Shown here in pieces: positions 15,199 to 24,025 of a stretch of 64,000 nt of DNA (positions within the stretch are counted from its first letter, which is position 1; every line of letters begins with the position of its first letter). The position numbers and the translations under genes were made by a program. Below the pieces are notes generated by a model. It did not search any database and was not told where the DNA came from. It worked only from the letters and a program-made list of their open reading frames with translations. The stretch lies in NCBI GenBank assembly GCA_944386225.1, contig CALXAH010000017.1, forward strand, positions 1 through 64,000, given 5' to 3'. Source of the DNA: an uncultured Gemmiger sp. GTDB lineage: Bacteria; Bacillota; Clostridia; Oscillospirales; Ruminococcaceae.

Positions 15199-17613
15199 AT
15201 GAAACTGCCTTACAGCTGGCTGAAGCAATATGTAGACATCGACATCACCCCGGAGGAGCTGGAAAAGCGCCTGTTCTCCTGCGGGTTTGAGGTGGAGGAA
15301 CGGATCGAGCTCTCCGCCGGGATCTCCCGGGTTGTGGTGGGCCAGATCACCCATATGGAAAAGCAGGAGGGCACCGACCACCTGCACGTCTGCACCGTGG
15401 ACTGCGGCGAGGAATACGGCCGCGACCTGGTGATCAGTACCGGCGCGCCCAACATCTTTGATGGCGCCAAGGTGCCGGTGGCGCTGGACGGGGCCACCCT
15501 GCCCGGCGGCATCACCATCAAGAAGCGCAAGATGCGCGGGGTGGAGAGCAACGGCATGATGTGCTCCGGCCAGGAGCTGGGCCTGACCGAGGACCTGTAT
15601 CCGGGCGCCGAGGTATACGGCCTGCTGATCCTGCCCGAGGACACCCCGCTGGGCGCGGACATCTGCCAGGTGACCGGCCTCGATGACACCATCTTTGACG
15701 TGTCCATCACCTCCAACCGGCCTGACTGCCAGTCCATCCTGGGCATGGCCCGGGAGGTGGCCGCCCTGCTGGGCAAGCCGCTCAAGATGCCCGCCACCGA
15801 TTACACCGTCACCGCCGAGGGCGACGACAGCATCCGCGTACAGGTGGATGCGCCGGACCTGTGCCCCCGGTACCTGGCCCACTATGTGCGCAACATCCGC
15901 CCCGGCACCTCGCCCCGGTGGATGCGCCGCAACCTGGCGCTGGCCGGGCTGCGCAGCATCAGCAACGTGGTGGATATCACCAACTACGTGCTGCTGGAGA
16001 TCGGCCAGCCCATGCACGCCTTTGACCTGGACAAGGTAGCCGGCCGCCATATCACCGTGCGCCGCGCCGCCCCCGGCGAGAAGATCGTGACCCTGGACGA
16101 GAAGGAGTTCACCCTGACCGAAAACAACCTGGTCATCAGCGACGAGGAAAAGCCGGTAGCTCTGGCCGGCGTGATGGGCGGTCTGAACAGCGGCATCAGC
16201 GACGACAGCCGCCAGCTGCTGTTTGAATGCGCCACCTTCGCCCGGGACAGCGTGCGCAAAACCAGCCGCGCCCTGGGCCAGAACAGCGATTCCAGCGCCC
16301 GGTACGAAAAGGGCGTGGATCAGTACAGAACCGAACTGGGTCTGCGCCGTGCGCTGCACCTGATCCAGGAGCTGGACTGCGGCGACATCACCCCCACCTG
16401 CTTTGACTGCGGCGGGGACAACACCCCCGCCCCCACCGTGGTGACCGCCACCCCCGCCCAGATCAACGGCGTGCTGGGCATCGCGGTGCCCGCCGACGAG
16501 ATGAAGGCGATCCTGCAGCGGCTGGAGTTCACCGTGGAGGACAACGACGGCACCTGGACCGTGACCGCTCCCCGTTACCGGGAGGACGTGGAGGGCTATC
16601 CCGATCTGGCCGAGGAGGTCATCCGGGAATACGGCTACGACAAGCTGACCCCCACCTTCCTGAAAACCGCGGCGGTGACCACCGGCGGCCTGAACGGGGC
16701 GCAGAAGGCCCAGATGAAGCTGAAACGGCTGCTCTGCGGCCAGGGCTGCTTCGAGGCTTCTACCCTGGCGTTCTACTCCCCCGCTGATCTGGACGCGCTG
16801 CACCTGCCCGCCGATGACCCGGCCCGCAAGGTGATTCCCATTCTGAACCCGATCAGCGTGCATCTGTCCATCATGCGCACCCTGCTGGCCCCGTCCATGC
16901 TCAAGGTGATCGTGGACAACCTGAAAAAGGGCAACGGCGCCGGCCGCCTGTTCGAGATGGGCAATGTATATCTGCCCAAGCAGCTGCCCCTGACCGAGCT
17001 GCCCAAGGAGCGTATGACCCTGTGCCTGGGTGTATTCGGCCCGGAGGAGGATTTCTTCACCGTGAAGGGCCTGATGGAGGCCATCGGCGAAGCCTTCGGC
17101 GTACAGCTGCGGTATGAACGGGACAACGTTTGCTGGCTGCATCCGGGCATGACCGCCTCGGTGTGGTGCGGCGACGTAAAGATCGGTGTATTCGGCAAAC
17201 TGGCCAACGACGTGACCGCCGAGCTGAAGATCGCCAAGGATGAGAAGGCCGGCCAGAACATCTATCTGGCGGAACTGGACTGGGAAGCCTTCAGCGGCTG
17301 TGTACCCAGCCTGGTGCGGTACAAACCGCTGAGCGAGTTTGCCCCCGTGCGCCGCGATCTGGCGCTGGTGTGCGACGAGGCGGTGGCCTGCGGCGACATC
17401 GAAGCCTGCATGCGGGACGCCAGCAAGCTGGTGACCGGCACCGCCCTGTTCGACATCTACCGGGGCGAGCGGCTGGGCGAGGGCAAGAAGAGCCTGGCCT
17501 TTACCCTGACCTTCCATGCGGACGACCGTGCCCTTACCGACGAGGAAGTGGACGCCGCCGTGCGCAAGATTCTGAAAAAGCTGGATGGCATGGGTGTGAC
17601 CCTGCGCAGCTGA
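15199..17613 (+). CDS. pheT: phenylalanine--tRNA ligase, beta subunit
   Basis: 804 aa, full length. Domains in order: an EMAP-like tRNA-binding domain near 40-150 (VGQITHMEKQEGTDHLHVC), the B3/B4 editing region (residues about 210-400, with ARYEKGVD), B5 (about 410-475), and a C-terminal ferredoxin-fold anticodon-binding domain (YKPLSEFAPVRRDLALVCDE). GGAGG precedes the ATG. It pairs with PheS and helps remove mischarged Tyr. Two hairpins follow. Confidence 0.97.
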   Translation: MKLPYSWLKQYVDIDITPEELEKRLFSCGFEVEERIELSAGISRVVVGQITHMEKQEGTDHLHVCTVDCGEEYGRDLVISTGAPNIFDGAKVPVALDGATLPGGITIKKRKMRGVESNGMMCSGQELGLTEDLYPGAEVYGLLILPEDTPLGADICQVTGLDDTIFDVSITSNRPDCQSILGMAREVAALLGKPLKMPATDYTVTAEGDDSIRVQVDAPDLCPRYLAHYVRNIRPGTSPRWMRRNLALAGLRSISNVVDITNYVLLEIGQPMHAFDLDKVAGRHITVRRAAPGEKIVTLDEKEFTLTENNLVISDEEKPVALAGVMGGLNSGISDDSRQLLFECATFARDSVRKTSRALGQNSDSSARYEKGVDQYRTELGLRRALHLIQELDCGDITPTCFDCGGDNTPAPTVVTATPAQINGVLGIAVPADEMKAILQRLEFTVEDNDGTWTVTAPRYREDVEGYPDLAEEVIREYGYDKLTPTFLKTAAVTTGGLNGAQKAQMKLKRLLCGQGCFEASTLAFYSPADLDALHLPADDPARKVIPILNPISVHLSIMRTLLAPSMLKVIVDNLKKGNGAGRLFEMGNVYLPKQLPLTELPKERMTLCLGVFGPEEDFFTVKGLMEAIGEAFGVQLRYERDNVCWLHPGMTASVWCGDVKIGVFGKLANDVTAELKIAKDEKAGQNIYLAELDWEAFSGCVPSLVRYKPLSEFAPVRRDLALVCDEAVACGDIEACMRDASKLVTGTALFDIYRGERLGEGKKSLAFTLTFHADDRALTDEEVDAAVRKILKKLDGMGVTLRS

Positions 17614-17632
17614 TTTCCTTTACTTGTACAGC

Positions 17633-17670
17633 AAGCGGCCCGGAGAAGTTTCTCCGGGCCGCTTATTTAT
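17633..17670 (+). terminator. pheT terminator
   Basis: A 14-bp stem (17633-17646 with 17651-17664) with a 4-base loop, then ATTTAT. Its outer arms AAGCGGCC/GGCCGCTT recur in the next hairpin, so the two could also cross-pair. Confidence 0.82.
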
Positions 17671-17679
17671 AGAATCCAC

Positions 17680-17726
17680 AGAAAAGCGGCCCCCGGCAGC
17701 AGGGAATCTTCTGCCGGAGGCCGCTT
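17680..17726 (-). terminator. terminator of the pseudokinase gene
   Basis: Arms at 17684-17699 and 17711-17726 (one bulge) with T4 after the stem on the minus strand. On the plus strand it is followed by a loose T-rich stretch, so it may also back up the pheT terminator. Confidence 0.72.
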
Positions 17727-17736
17727 GTATTTTATT

Positions 17737-19404
17737 TTACGGTTCCCCGTGGGTCGGGCTGGGTGAGGGATCGGCGGTGGGCGTGGGGGTTGGGGTAGGC
17801 TCCGCCGTGGGGACCGGGGTGGCCGGAGCCGCGGGCTCTCCTGCAATATAAACATTTACACCCGTCACGCCACCCACACTAACTTTATCTCCTGCCTCCA
17901 CATCTGTTTTTACCACCAAGCCAGCCGCATATTGGCCATCGTTTATAAGAACAAGAATCTCATATTTTATCTCTAAACTATTAAGGACTTGTTCAGCATC
18001 AGCTCTTGTAAAGCCAATGATGTTAGGCATAACTGCCATTTCCGGCCCCTTGCTGATGGTCAGCTTGACCACCGGTTTCTCGTCGGCAACCACCGTACCC
18101 GCCTCCGGGCTCTGGGCCATGATCTCGCCCTCTTCAAACTCGGAGCTGTAGGCCTCCTCCAGCGTAAACAGGAACTGCGCCGCGTACTCGGTGTTGTTCT
18201 GCACCGATTTGTAGGGCAGACCCACAAAATTCGGGATGGTGACCGTGGTTTGCTGAGGCTGGCCGGCGCTTTCCGGCTGGCTGCTGTCCGCCGGGGGCGT
18301 GGTCTGGCTGTTCCGGTTCATCAGCAGCATTGCCACCACAATGGCCAGCACCGCAATGATCCCCAGCGCAAGGGCCAGCAGATGGCGGGTGTTCAGCGTA
18401 AGGCTGGGCTCTTTTTTCTCCCGGCCCATCAGCGCGTCGGCGGCAGTGGGCGAAGCCAGCGCGCCCATCAGTTCGGGCACGGTCTGGATACGCTCGGCCG
18501 GCACCAGCCGCATGGCGGCGGACAGGATGGAGGACACATAGCCCGGCACACTGCTCTCCGCCCGGGAGGCGGGAAGCAGGCTGTCCCGCACCTGGCGCTG
18601 CACCGCCGACAGCGGCTGCGCGCCGGTTACCAGGCGGTAGAACACCGCCGCCAGGCCGTATACATCGGTATACCGGCCTTCAAATTCCTGGGGCTTGTAC
18701 TGTTCCGGGGCGGAATAGCCGTCGTAAAGCTGGGGTTTCAGCTCGCTGCCCGCCCGGCGCAGGCCCAGGGTGGCGTACCCGCCCAGGCGGGCCACGCCGC
18801 CCTCGGTGAGCAGAATGTTCTGCGGGCAGACGCCCCGGTGCACAAGGCCCGCCTTGTGCAGGGCGGCCACACCCTCCATGATGGGCTGCATCAGGCTGCG
18901 CGCTTCCGCCAGGGGCAGCACGCTGACCCGCAGGGACAGATATTCGGACAGCGGGGTGCCCTGGATCTGCTCGGTAACCGCGTAGACGGTCTGGTTTTCT
19001 TCCAGCACGTCCAGCACCGCCACCAGGCCGGTGGCCGGGGTGATGCGCTGGATGGCCCGGTACAGATCCGCAAAATCCATACGGGTGGTTTTGAACAGCA
19101 CCTCGCTGCCGGATTTGGGTTCCACCTCGCCGGCCTCGTTGCGTCCCTGGCTCAGGGTGACCGGCAGATACTCCTTGATGGTCACCCGCAGCCCGGCGGT
19201 GTTTTCCACGGCGGCATACAGAATGCCTTCGCCGTCGGTGTACAGGTGCTGGGCCAGGGTGTACCGCCCGTCCAGCACGGTGCCGAAGGGCAGCGCCTCG
19301 GGCGGGTTATGATTTTCAAAACTTTTGCCGCAAAAGGGGCAGGCTGTGCGCCCCGCCTGGGTCTTGGACAGGCAGAACGGGCACACCATCTGAGCTGCGC
19401 TCAC
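17737..19404 (-). CDS. zinc-ribbon/pseudokinase/PASTA membrane protein
   Basis: 555 aa. An N-terminal zinc ribbon (C8-x2-C11, C22-x2-C25) is followed by a Ser/Thr-kinase-like domain (about 45-310), one membrane segment near 345-365, two PASTA repeats (about 395-525: VTIPNFVGLPYKSV and AVMPNIIGFTRADA), and a Thr/Pro-rich tail. The VAIK lysine is kept (VTIKEY, K77), but the HRD loop is HRG (189-191) with Cys for the usual Lys, and DFG is replaced by GYA (209-211). Both catalytic aspartates are missing, so phosphotransfer is unlikely. It is probably a peptidoglycan-sensing partner or regulator. GTG 19404 is chosen from GGAGGG six bases upstream. Confidence 0.88.
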   Translation of the reverse strand: MSAAQMVCPFCLSKTQAGRTACPFCGKSFENHNPPEALPFGTVLDGRYTLAQHLYTDGEGILYAAVENTAGLRVTIKEYLPVTLSQGRNEAGEVEPKSGSEVLFKTTRMDFADLYRAIQRITPATGLVAVLDVLEENQTVYAVTEQIQGTPLSEYLSLRVSVLPLAEARSLMQPIMEGVAALHKAGLVHRGVCPQNILLTEGGVARLGGYATLGLRRAGSELKPQLYDGYSAPEQYKPQEFEGRYTDVYGLAAVFYRLVTGAQPLSAVQRQVRDSLLPASRAESSVPGYVSSILSAAMRLVPAERIQTVPELMGALASPTAADALMGREKKEPSLTLNTRHLLALALGIIAVLAIVVAMLLMNRNSQTTPPADSSQPESAGQPQQTTVTIPNFVGLPYKSVQNNTEYAAQFLFTLEEAYSSEFEEGEIMAQSPEAGTVVADEKPVVKLTISKGPEMAVMPNIIGFTRADAEQVLNSLEIKYEILVLINDGQYAAGLVVKTDVEAGDKVSVGGVTGVNVYIAGEPAAPATPVPTAEPTPTPTPTADPSPSPTHGEP

Positions 19405-19431
19405 AGGCAACCCTCCTTTGTGGTTGGACGA

Positions 19432-20169
19432 TCAGCGGTCCAGATCTTCCTCGTTCTCCAGGTTGTGCCAGACGTTCTGCACGTCGTCGTCCTCTTCCAG
19501 GGCGTCCAGCAGCTTGGCCATGAGTTTCTGGCTGTCCGCATCGGTGATGGCGCTGGTGGTGGCGGGCACCATCTCCACCTCGGCGGAGATAAAGCTGTAG
19601 CCCTTGTCCTCCAGGGCCTGACGCACGGCGCTGAAATCATCCGGCGCGCAGGTCACTTCCACCACATCGTCGCCCATGTCGAAGTCCTCGGCGCCGGCGT
19701 CGAAGCAGTCCTCCATGGTCTTTTCCTCGTCCAGACCCTCGCCGTCCAGCACGATCACGCCCTTCTGGGTGAACATGAAGGCCACACAGCCCATGTTGCC
19801 CAGGTTGCCGCCGAACTTGTCAAAGTAATGGCGCAGGTTGGCCGCGGTACGGTTGCGGTTGTCGGTCAGGGTCTCCACCATCATGGCGATGCCGCAGGGG
19901 CCGTAGCCTTCGTAGGTGATGGGCTCGTAGTTGTCCTTCTCGCCGCCCTCGGCCTTCTTGATGATGCGCTGGATGTTGTCGTTGGGCACGTTCAGGCTCT
20001 TGGCCTTGGCGATCAGATCGCGAAGCTTGCCGTTGGAGTTGGGGTCGCCGCCGCCCTCACGCACGGCCACCGAGATCTCGCGGCCTACCTTGGTGAAAAC
20101 CTTGGCCTTCTGGCCGTCGGTCTTTTCCTTCTTACGCTTGATGTTGTTCCATTTGCTGTGTCCCGACAT
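19432..20169 (-). CDS. YebC/PmpR family protein
   Basis: 245 aa with the invariant N-terminus MSGHSKWNNIKRKKEKTDGQ, followed by GGDPNSNGKLRDLIAKAK, NVPNDNIQRIIKKA and YEGYGPCGIAMMVE. The family binds DNA as a regulator in some bacteria, and newer work links YebC-like proteins to translation of difficult proline motifs. The end is very acidic. It has a good promoter inside the 3' end of the upstream methyltransferase gene, and its leader has two palindromes (20191-20200 and 20208-20223). Confidence 0.95.
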   Translation of the reverse strand: MSGHSKWNNIKRKKEKTDGQKAKVFTKVGREISVAVREGGGDPNSNGKLRDLIAKAKSLNVPNDNIQRIIKKAEGGEKDNYEPITYEGYGPCGIAMMVETLTDNRNRTAANLRHYFDKFGGNLGNMGCVAFMFTQKGVIVLDGEGLDEEKTMEDCFDAGAEDFDMGDDVVEVTCAPDDFSAVRQALEDKGYSFISAEVEMVPATTSAITDADSQKLMAKLLDALEEDDDVQNVWHNLENEEDLDR

Positions 20170-20207
20170 GGAAATCCTCCTGTTTATCTGCCCCGCGGGG
20201 CGTTCTG

Positions 20208-20223
20208 GGCAGGCATGCCTGCC
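20208..20223. repeat. 16-bp perfect palindrome in the yebC leader
   Basis: GGCAGGCATGCCTGCC lies between the yebC promoter and its start codon, next to a second palindrome (CCCCGCGGGG, 20191-20200). Could be an operator or an RNA hairpin. Confidence 0.55.
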
Positions 20224-20243
20224 AATAGTGTCTTAACTAATAT

Positions 20244-20272
20244 AGTGTATCACAGCCCGGGGCCGATTTCAA
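20244..20272 (-). promoter_or_regulatory. yebC promoter
   Basis: Minus strand TTGAAA (20272-20267), 17-bp spacer, TACACT (20249-20244). It overlaps the last codons of the methyltransferase gene. Confidence 0.7.
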
Positions 20273-21665
20273 CCGGTCCCAGCAGCCTCAAACCTTTTGG
20301 ATAGTGGTTTTTTGCTGTCCCGCCGCTCACCTTGGCCCCGCCCAGGGAGTAGCCGTCCACCAGAACAGCACACCAGCCGTTCCCGGCTTCGGGCGCGGGG
20401 ATGGGATGCCCCTGCAGGTAGGCCTGTACCCGCCCGTCCGCCAGCGGCAGGTTCAGCTGGTTTTTGCACAGGGTACCAAAGGAGGTGAACAGATGATGCT
20501 CCGGCTCAAAACGGCCCTTGCGCACCGTACCGGCCAGCACCCCGGCCCGCAAAATCCGCAGCTTTTGGGCGGCGGCGGGCATCGGCACGGCAGGGGTCAG
20601 AAACAGCTTGTCCCCCCGCAGCACCGCAGGGCGGCCGGCCAGTTCCGGAAAATACTCTTTGGCGAAAACACTCCATTCTTTACAGATCGGAGCAGATTTT
20701 GCCGGACGCACCGGGACGGCTTCCGGCCCGTCCAGGCGGCGCAGCCGGGCCATGAAATGGCCCTCCCCTCCCTGGCTGGGCCAGATGCGGCGCACCTTGC
20801 TCACATCCAGCGGCAGCCCGCCGGTGCGGTTTTCCTCCCCGGGGCTGCCAAAGGCTTCACCGCAGCTTTCCAGTACAAACTCCGGATGGCGGGCCAGGAA
20901 CGCGGCCACCTGGCCCTCGTCCTCCTCCGGGGCAAAGGTGCAGGTGGAGTAGACCAGCAGCCCGCCGGGGGCCAGCATCCGGGCGGCATTTTCCAGAATC
21001 TGCGCCCCCAAAGCGGCGCACTGGCGCACCAGCGCCTCGCTGTGCTGGGTCAGGGCCTGGGGCTCCTTGCGGAACATTCCCTCGCCGGAACAGGGGGCGT
21101 CCACCAGCACCCGGTCAAAAAAGGCGGGAAATGCTTCGGCCAGGCGGGCGGTGTCCTCGTTGGTGACCACCCCGTTGGATACCCCCATCCGTTCCAGGTT
21201 GCCCCGCAGGATGGAGGCCCGGCCCGCTTCATATTCGTTGCATACCAGCAGCCCCTGCCCCTGCAGGGCGGCGGCCAGCTGGCTGCTCTTACCGCCGGGG
21301 GCGGCGCAGGTATCCAGCACCTTCATGCCGGGCTGCACGTCCAGCAGGGCGGCAGGGGCGGCGGCGCTGGGTTCCTGGGAATAGAAGGCCCCGGCGTGGT
21401 GATAGGGATGGCGGCCGGGATGGAAGTCCGGCATATCCACAAAATAGCTGACCGGGCAGAAGGGCGAGGGCCGCAGCGGCAGCCCGCATCCGGCGGCAAA
21501 CCGCTGTGCCGTGCACCGCAGGGTATTGACCGTAACCCCGCGGGCTGCCTGCCCGGCCGCGGGGGTGAGAAGCTGATCAAACCGGGAACCAAGCAGCGCC
21601 CGTTCCCGTTCATAGAAGTACTCGCCTGCCAGAAAAAACCACCTTCCTTTTGCATATACGCCCAC
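20250..21665 (-). CDS. RsmF/RsmB-like 16S rRNA m5C methyltransferase
   Basis: About 471 aa. A SAM-dependent NOL1/NOP2/Sun family enzyme. Motif I is DTCAAPGGKSSQLAAAL, motif IV is VLVDAPCSGEGMFRKEP with one catalytic Cys, and motif VI is VYSTCTFAPEEDE with the second. A long C-terminal extension (about 300-471) resembles the PUA-like/RsmF_methylt_CI parts of RsmF. The start is uncertain: GTG at 21665 opens the frame, but the best site (AGGAAGGTGG) points to a codon near FLAGEYFYERERALL, where only CTG is available. Family alignment also begins there. It likely modifies 16S rRNA; the exact cytosine cannot be told. Confidence 0.87.
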   Translation of the reverse strand: MGVYAKGRWFFLAGEYFYERERALLGSRFDQLLTPAAGQAARGVTVNTLRCTAQRFAAGCGLPLRPSPFCPVSYFVDMPDFHPGRHPYHHAGAFYSQEPSAAAPAALLDVQPGMKVLDTCAAPGGKSSQLAAALQGQGLLVCNEYEAGRASILRGNLERMGVSNGVVTNEDTARLAEAFPAFFDRVLVDAPCSGEGMFRKEPQALTQHSEALVRQCAALGAQILENAARMLAPGGLLVYSTCTFAPEEDEGQVAAFLARHPEFVLESCGEAFGSPGEENRTGGLPLDVSKVRRIWPSQGGEGHFMARLRRLDGPEAVPVRPAKSAPICKEWSVFAKEYFPELAGRPAVLRGDKLFLTPAVPMPAAAQKLRILRAGVLAGTVRKGRFEPEHHLFTSFGTLCKNQLNLPLADGRVQAYLQGHPIPAPEAGNGWCAVLVDGYSLGGAKVSGGTAKNHYPKGLRLLGPVEIGPGL

Positions 21666-21726
21666 TTGAGGGCAACACTATCCTCAGACGGCCGCACCGA
21701 GCGCCCGCCTGAAAGGAGTAACAACA

Positions 21727-21885
21727 ATGGACAATCGCAAGACCAGCGCCAATTCTCAGAAATCCAGCCAGAACATGAAGGAATCCTACAGCGAAAACCG
21801 CACCGGCAGCCGCAGCACCAACAAGACCACCGGCAGCACCAGCGGCATGAACACCCGCAGCACCAACTGCGGCCGCGACAAGTAA
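21727..21885 (+). CDS. 52-aa Ser/Thr/Asn-rich small protein
   Basis: An unannotated small gene. It starts MDNRKTSANSQKSSQNMKES and ends STNCGRDK. It is very polar, rich in Ser, Thr, Asn, Lys and Arg, with no membrane segment and one Cys. A strong GAAAGGAG site lies eight bases upstream of the ATG and a long hairpin terminator follows, so this is a monocistronic coding unit, not chance. Composition recalls short spore proteins of clostridia (SASP-like), but there is no recognised motif. A GCATA motif at 21652-21656 with a poor -10 could be a forespore sigma signal. Function unknown. Confidence 0.7.
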   Translation: MDNRKTSANSQKSSQNMKESYSENRTGSRSTNKTTGSTSGMNTRSTNCGRDK

Positions 21886-21904
21886 GTTTCTCACCAACGA
21901 CAGC

Positions 21905-21968
21905 AGCGCCCGCGATCGGACAGCATCGGTCAGAGAGGACCGGTCCGATCGCGGGCGCTGCGTTTTTT
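21905..21968 (+). terminator. terminator of the 52-aa gene
   Basis: A 17-bp perfect stem (21905-21921 with 21943-21959) with a structured loop, then T6 at 21963-21968. Confidence 0.88.
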
Positions 21969-21988
21969 GGAAAAAGCGGCGGAGAGGA

Positions 21989-22426
21989 TCAGCCCTTTTC
22001 CGCCTCGCCCGCCTGCCAGACGGTCTCGAACAGTTCCCGGATGCGCTCGCCGCGTCCCTGCAGGAACAGCCAGCCCAGCAGGGCTTCAAAGCCGGTGGAG
22101 GCACGGTACTCCTCCGGGGTGGCATGCTTGGCCACGGTGGCCTTGCTGGTGTTTTTGCCCCGGCGCACCACCGCCTGCTCCTGCTCGGTAAGCAGGGGCT
22201 CCAGCAGGGCAAGCGCCTGGAACTGGGCCTTGGCGGAGACATATTTCACCGCCTCGCTGTGCAGCCGCCCGGGCTGCAGGCGGGTGCGTTCCACCAGGCG
22301 CTGGCGCACCAGCAGTTCCCACACGCCGTCCCCCACAAAGGCCAGGCTCAGAGGGGACTGCTCGTGGATATCCACCCCGTCGCCGGGGGCGAACAGCCCG
22401 GCATTGTCCTGCTGATCAGAATACAT
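21989..22426 (-). CDS. mrnC: Mini-ribonuclease 3
   Basis: 145 aa. A catalytic-domain-only RNase III that matures 23S rRNA in Firmicutes. Visible: LSLAFVGDGVWELLVRQRL with the metal-binding Asp, VSAKAQFQALALLEPLLTEQ, VRRGKNTSKATVAKHA, and the second active-site helix STGFEALLGWLFLQG. The start is ATG at 22426, overlapping the obg stop by 11 bp; the frame extends upstream inside obg but without a family match. Frequently found near cysS or rlmB elsewhere; the coupling to obg is a local arrangement. Confidence 0.92.
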   Translation of the reverse strand: MYSDQQDNAGLFAPGDGVDIHEQSPLSLAFVGDGVWELLVRQRLVERTRLQPGRLHSEAVKYVSAKAQFQALALLEPLLTEQEQAVVRRGKNTSKATVAKHATPEEYRASTGFEALLGWLFLQGRGERIRELFETVWQAGEAEKG

Positions 22427-23693
22427 AGTCGAACTCAAACTCCCCGATCTTGATGGTATCGTCCTCCTGCACGCCGCGGCGCACCAGTTCATCCAGCACA
22501 CCGCTCTCGCCCAGCTGCCGCTGGAAATACTGCAGGCTTTCGTAGTCCTCCACGTCGCTGCCCGCCAGGATGCGCTCCAGCCAGGGGGCGTCCACCCGCC
22601 AGACATGCTCCTCCTCCTGCTCCACGGTAAAGGCGCGGGGATCGGCAGGGGCGGTATCCCGGACAAACTCCGGCTCGTAGACCTGCACCGGCGGCAGATC
22701 CTTCAGCCGCTCGTACACCAGGCCGGGCAGCCCGTCCAGCCCCTGCCGGGTGGCGGCGGAGATGGGCAGGAATACAAGGCCCTGTTCCTCGATAAAGGCG
22801 CGGAATTCCGCCACCTGCTCGGGCGTGGCGATGTCGCACTTGTTACCCAGCACGATCTGGGGCCGCTGGGCCAGCTCGGCGCTGAAGTTCACCAGCTCCT
22901 GGTTGATGCGTTCGAAATCCTCTTTCGGGTCGCGGCCTTCGCAGCCGGACACGTCCACCACATGCAGCAGCAGACGGCAGCGCTCCACATGGCGCAGGAA
23001 ATCATGGCCCAGGCCCACGCCCTCACTGGCGCCCTCGATCAGGCCGGGGATATCGGCGGCCACAAAGCTGGCCTCCGGCCCCACCCGCACCACGCCCAGC
23101 ACCGGGGTCAGGGTGGTGAAATGGTAGTTGGCGATCTTGGGTTTGGCGGCGCTGATGGCCGAAATCAGGGTGGATTTGCCCACGTTGGGGAAACCGATCA
23201 GACCCACGTCGGCGATGAGTTTGAGCTCCAGCCGGACCTCGAACTCCTCCCCGGGCAGGCCGGGCTTGGCGAAACGGGGGATCTGACGGGTGGGGCTGGC
23301 GAAATGGGTGTTGCCCCAGCCGCCCTTGCCGCCCCGGGCCACCACCACCGGCTCATCGCCGGAGATGTCGGCCATGACCAGGCCGCTGGCCGCGTCCCGG
23401 ATCACGGTGCCGCGGGGCACCCGGATCACCAGGTCGGGGGCGTTTTTGCCGGTGCACCGGCTGCCGGAACCGTTCTCGCCCGGCGCGGCGGCGTACTTGC
23501 GCTTATAGCGGAAGTCCATCAGGGTGGACAGGTTATCGTCCGCCACAAAGACCACGTTGCCGCCGCGGCCGCCGTCGCCGCCGTCCGGCCCGCCGGCCGC
23601 CACAAATTTTTCCCGGTGGAAACTTACCGCGCCGTCACCGCCCTTGCCGGCCTTGATGACGATGCGGGCTACGTCCACGAAATTGCTTGCCAC
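22416..23693 (-). CDS. obg: Obg family GTPase
   Basis: 425 aa. Ribosome-associated GTPase needed for 50S assembly and stress control. The glycine-rich Obg fold is at 1-158 (GGPDGGDGGRGGNVVFV). The G domain has GFPNVGKSTL (G1), DIPGLIEGAS (G3), NKCD (G4) and SAAT (G5). A C-terminal OCT domain (about 345-425) is present, as in Firmicutes. GTG start, with AGGAGG about ten bases upstream. The order rplU-rpmA-obg is widely conserved. Confidence 0.97.
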   Translation of the reverse strand: MASNFVDVARIVIKAGKGGDGAVSFHREKFVAAGGPDGGDGGRGGNVVFVADDNLSTLMDFRYKRKYAAAPGENGSGSRCTGKNAPDLVIRVPRGTVIRDAASGLVMADISGDEPVVVARGGKGGWGNTHFASPTRQIPRFAKPGLPGEEFEVRLELKLIADVGLIGFPNVGKSTLISAISAAKPKIANYHFTTLTPVLGVVRVGPEASFVAADIPGLIEGASEGVGLGHDFLRHVERCRLLLHVVDVSGCEGRDPKEDFERINQELVNFSAELAQRPQIVLGNKCDIATPEQVAEFRAFIEEQGLVFLPISAATRQGLDGLPGLVYERLKDLPPVQVYEPEFVRDTAPADPRAFTVEQEEEHVWRVDAPWLERILAGSDVEDYESLQYFQRQLGESGVLDELVRRGVQEDDTIKIGEFEFDYVF

Positions 23694-23714
23694 AGGCTAT
23701 GCGCCTCCTTTCGA

Positions 23715-23742
23715 CAAAAAAGACCGGGCAAAGCGCCCGGCC
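23715..23742 (-). terminator. terminator between rpmA and obg
   Basis: An 8-bp stem (23722-23729 with 23735-23742) followed on the minus strand by T7. Probably partial, separating abundant ribosomal-protein transcripts from obg. Confidence 0.75.
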
Positions 23743-23755
23743 TTTCCGCTTGTGA

Positions 23756-24007
23756 TTACTGCTTGACGCTGACCTTCTTGCGGTCGCGGCCCATGCGCTC
23801 GAAGCAGACCTTGCCGTCCACCAGAGCGAACAGGGTGTCGTCGCTGCCCTTGCCCACGTTCTCACCCGGATGGATGTGGGTGCCGCGCTGACGAACCAGG
23901 ATGTTGCCGGCCAGGACGAACTGACCGTCGGCACGCTTCACGCCCAGACGCTTGGACTCGGAGTCACGGCCGTTTTTGGTAGAACCTACGCCTTTTTTAT
24001 GTGCCAT
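23756..24007 (-). CDS. rpmA: 50S ribosomal protein L27 (no N-terminal extension)
   Basis: 83 aa. [20 protein letters not shown] begins directly at the mature sequence. Most Firmicutes carry a short extension ending FFA that the Prp protease removes, and prp lies between rplU and rpmA. Here the 18-bp gap between rplU and rpmA leaves no room for prp, and the extension is absent too. L27's N-terminus reaches the peptidyl-transferase centre, so the mature end matters. GGAGGAAATG-type site upstream. Confidence 0.97.
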   Translation of the reverse strand: MAHKKGVGSTKNGRDSESKRLGVKRADGQFVLAGNILVRQRGTHIHPGENVGKGSDDTLFALVDGKVCFERMGRDRKKVSVKQ

Positions 24008-24025
24008 GGTGCATTTCCTCCTTCT

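Noticed and set aside
14101..17517. A 1138-codon open frame antisense to pheS/pheT
   Set aside because: A GC-rich shadow frame: low-complexity Gly/His/Gln text, no motif, no RBS, and the other strand encodes a certain pheST.
17989..20304. A 771-codon rightward frame over the pseudokinase and yebC
   Set aside because: Antisense to two clear families; no start site, no domain.
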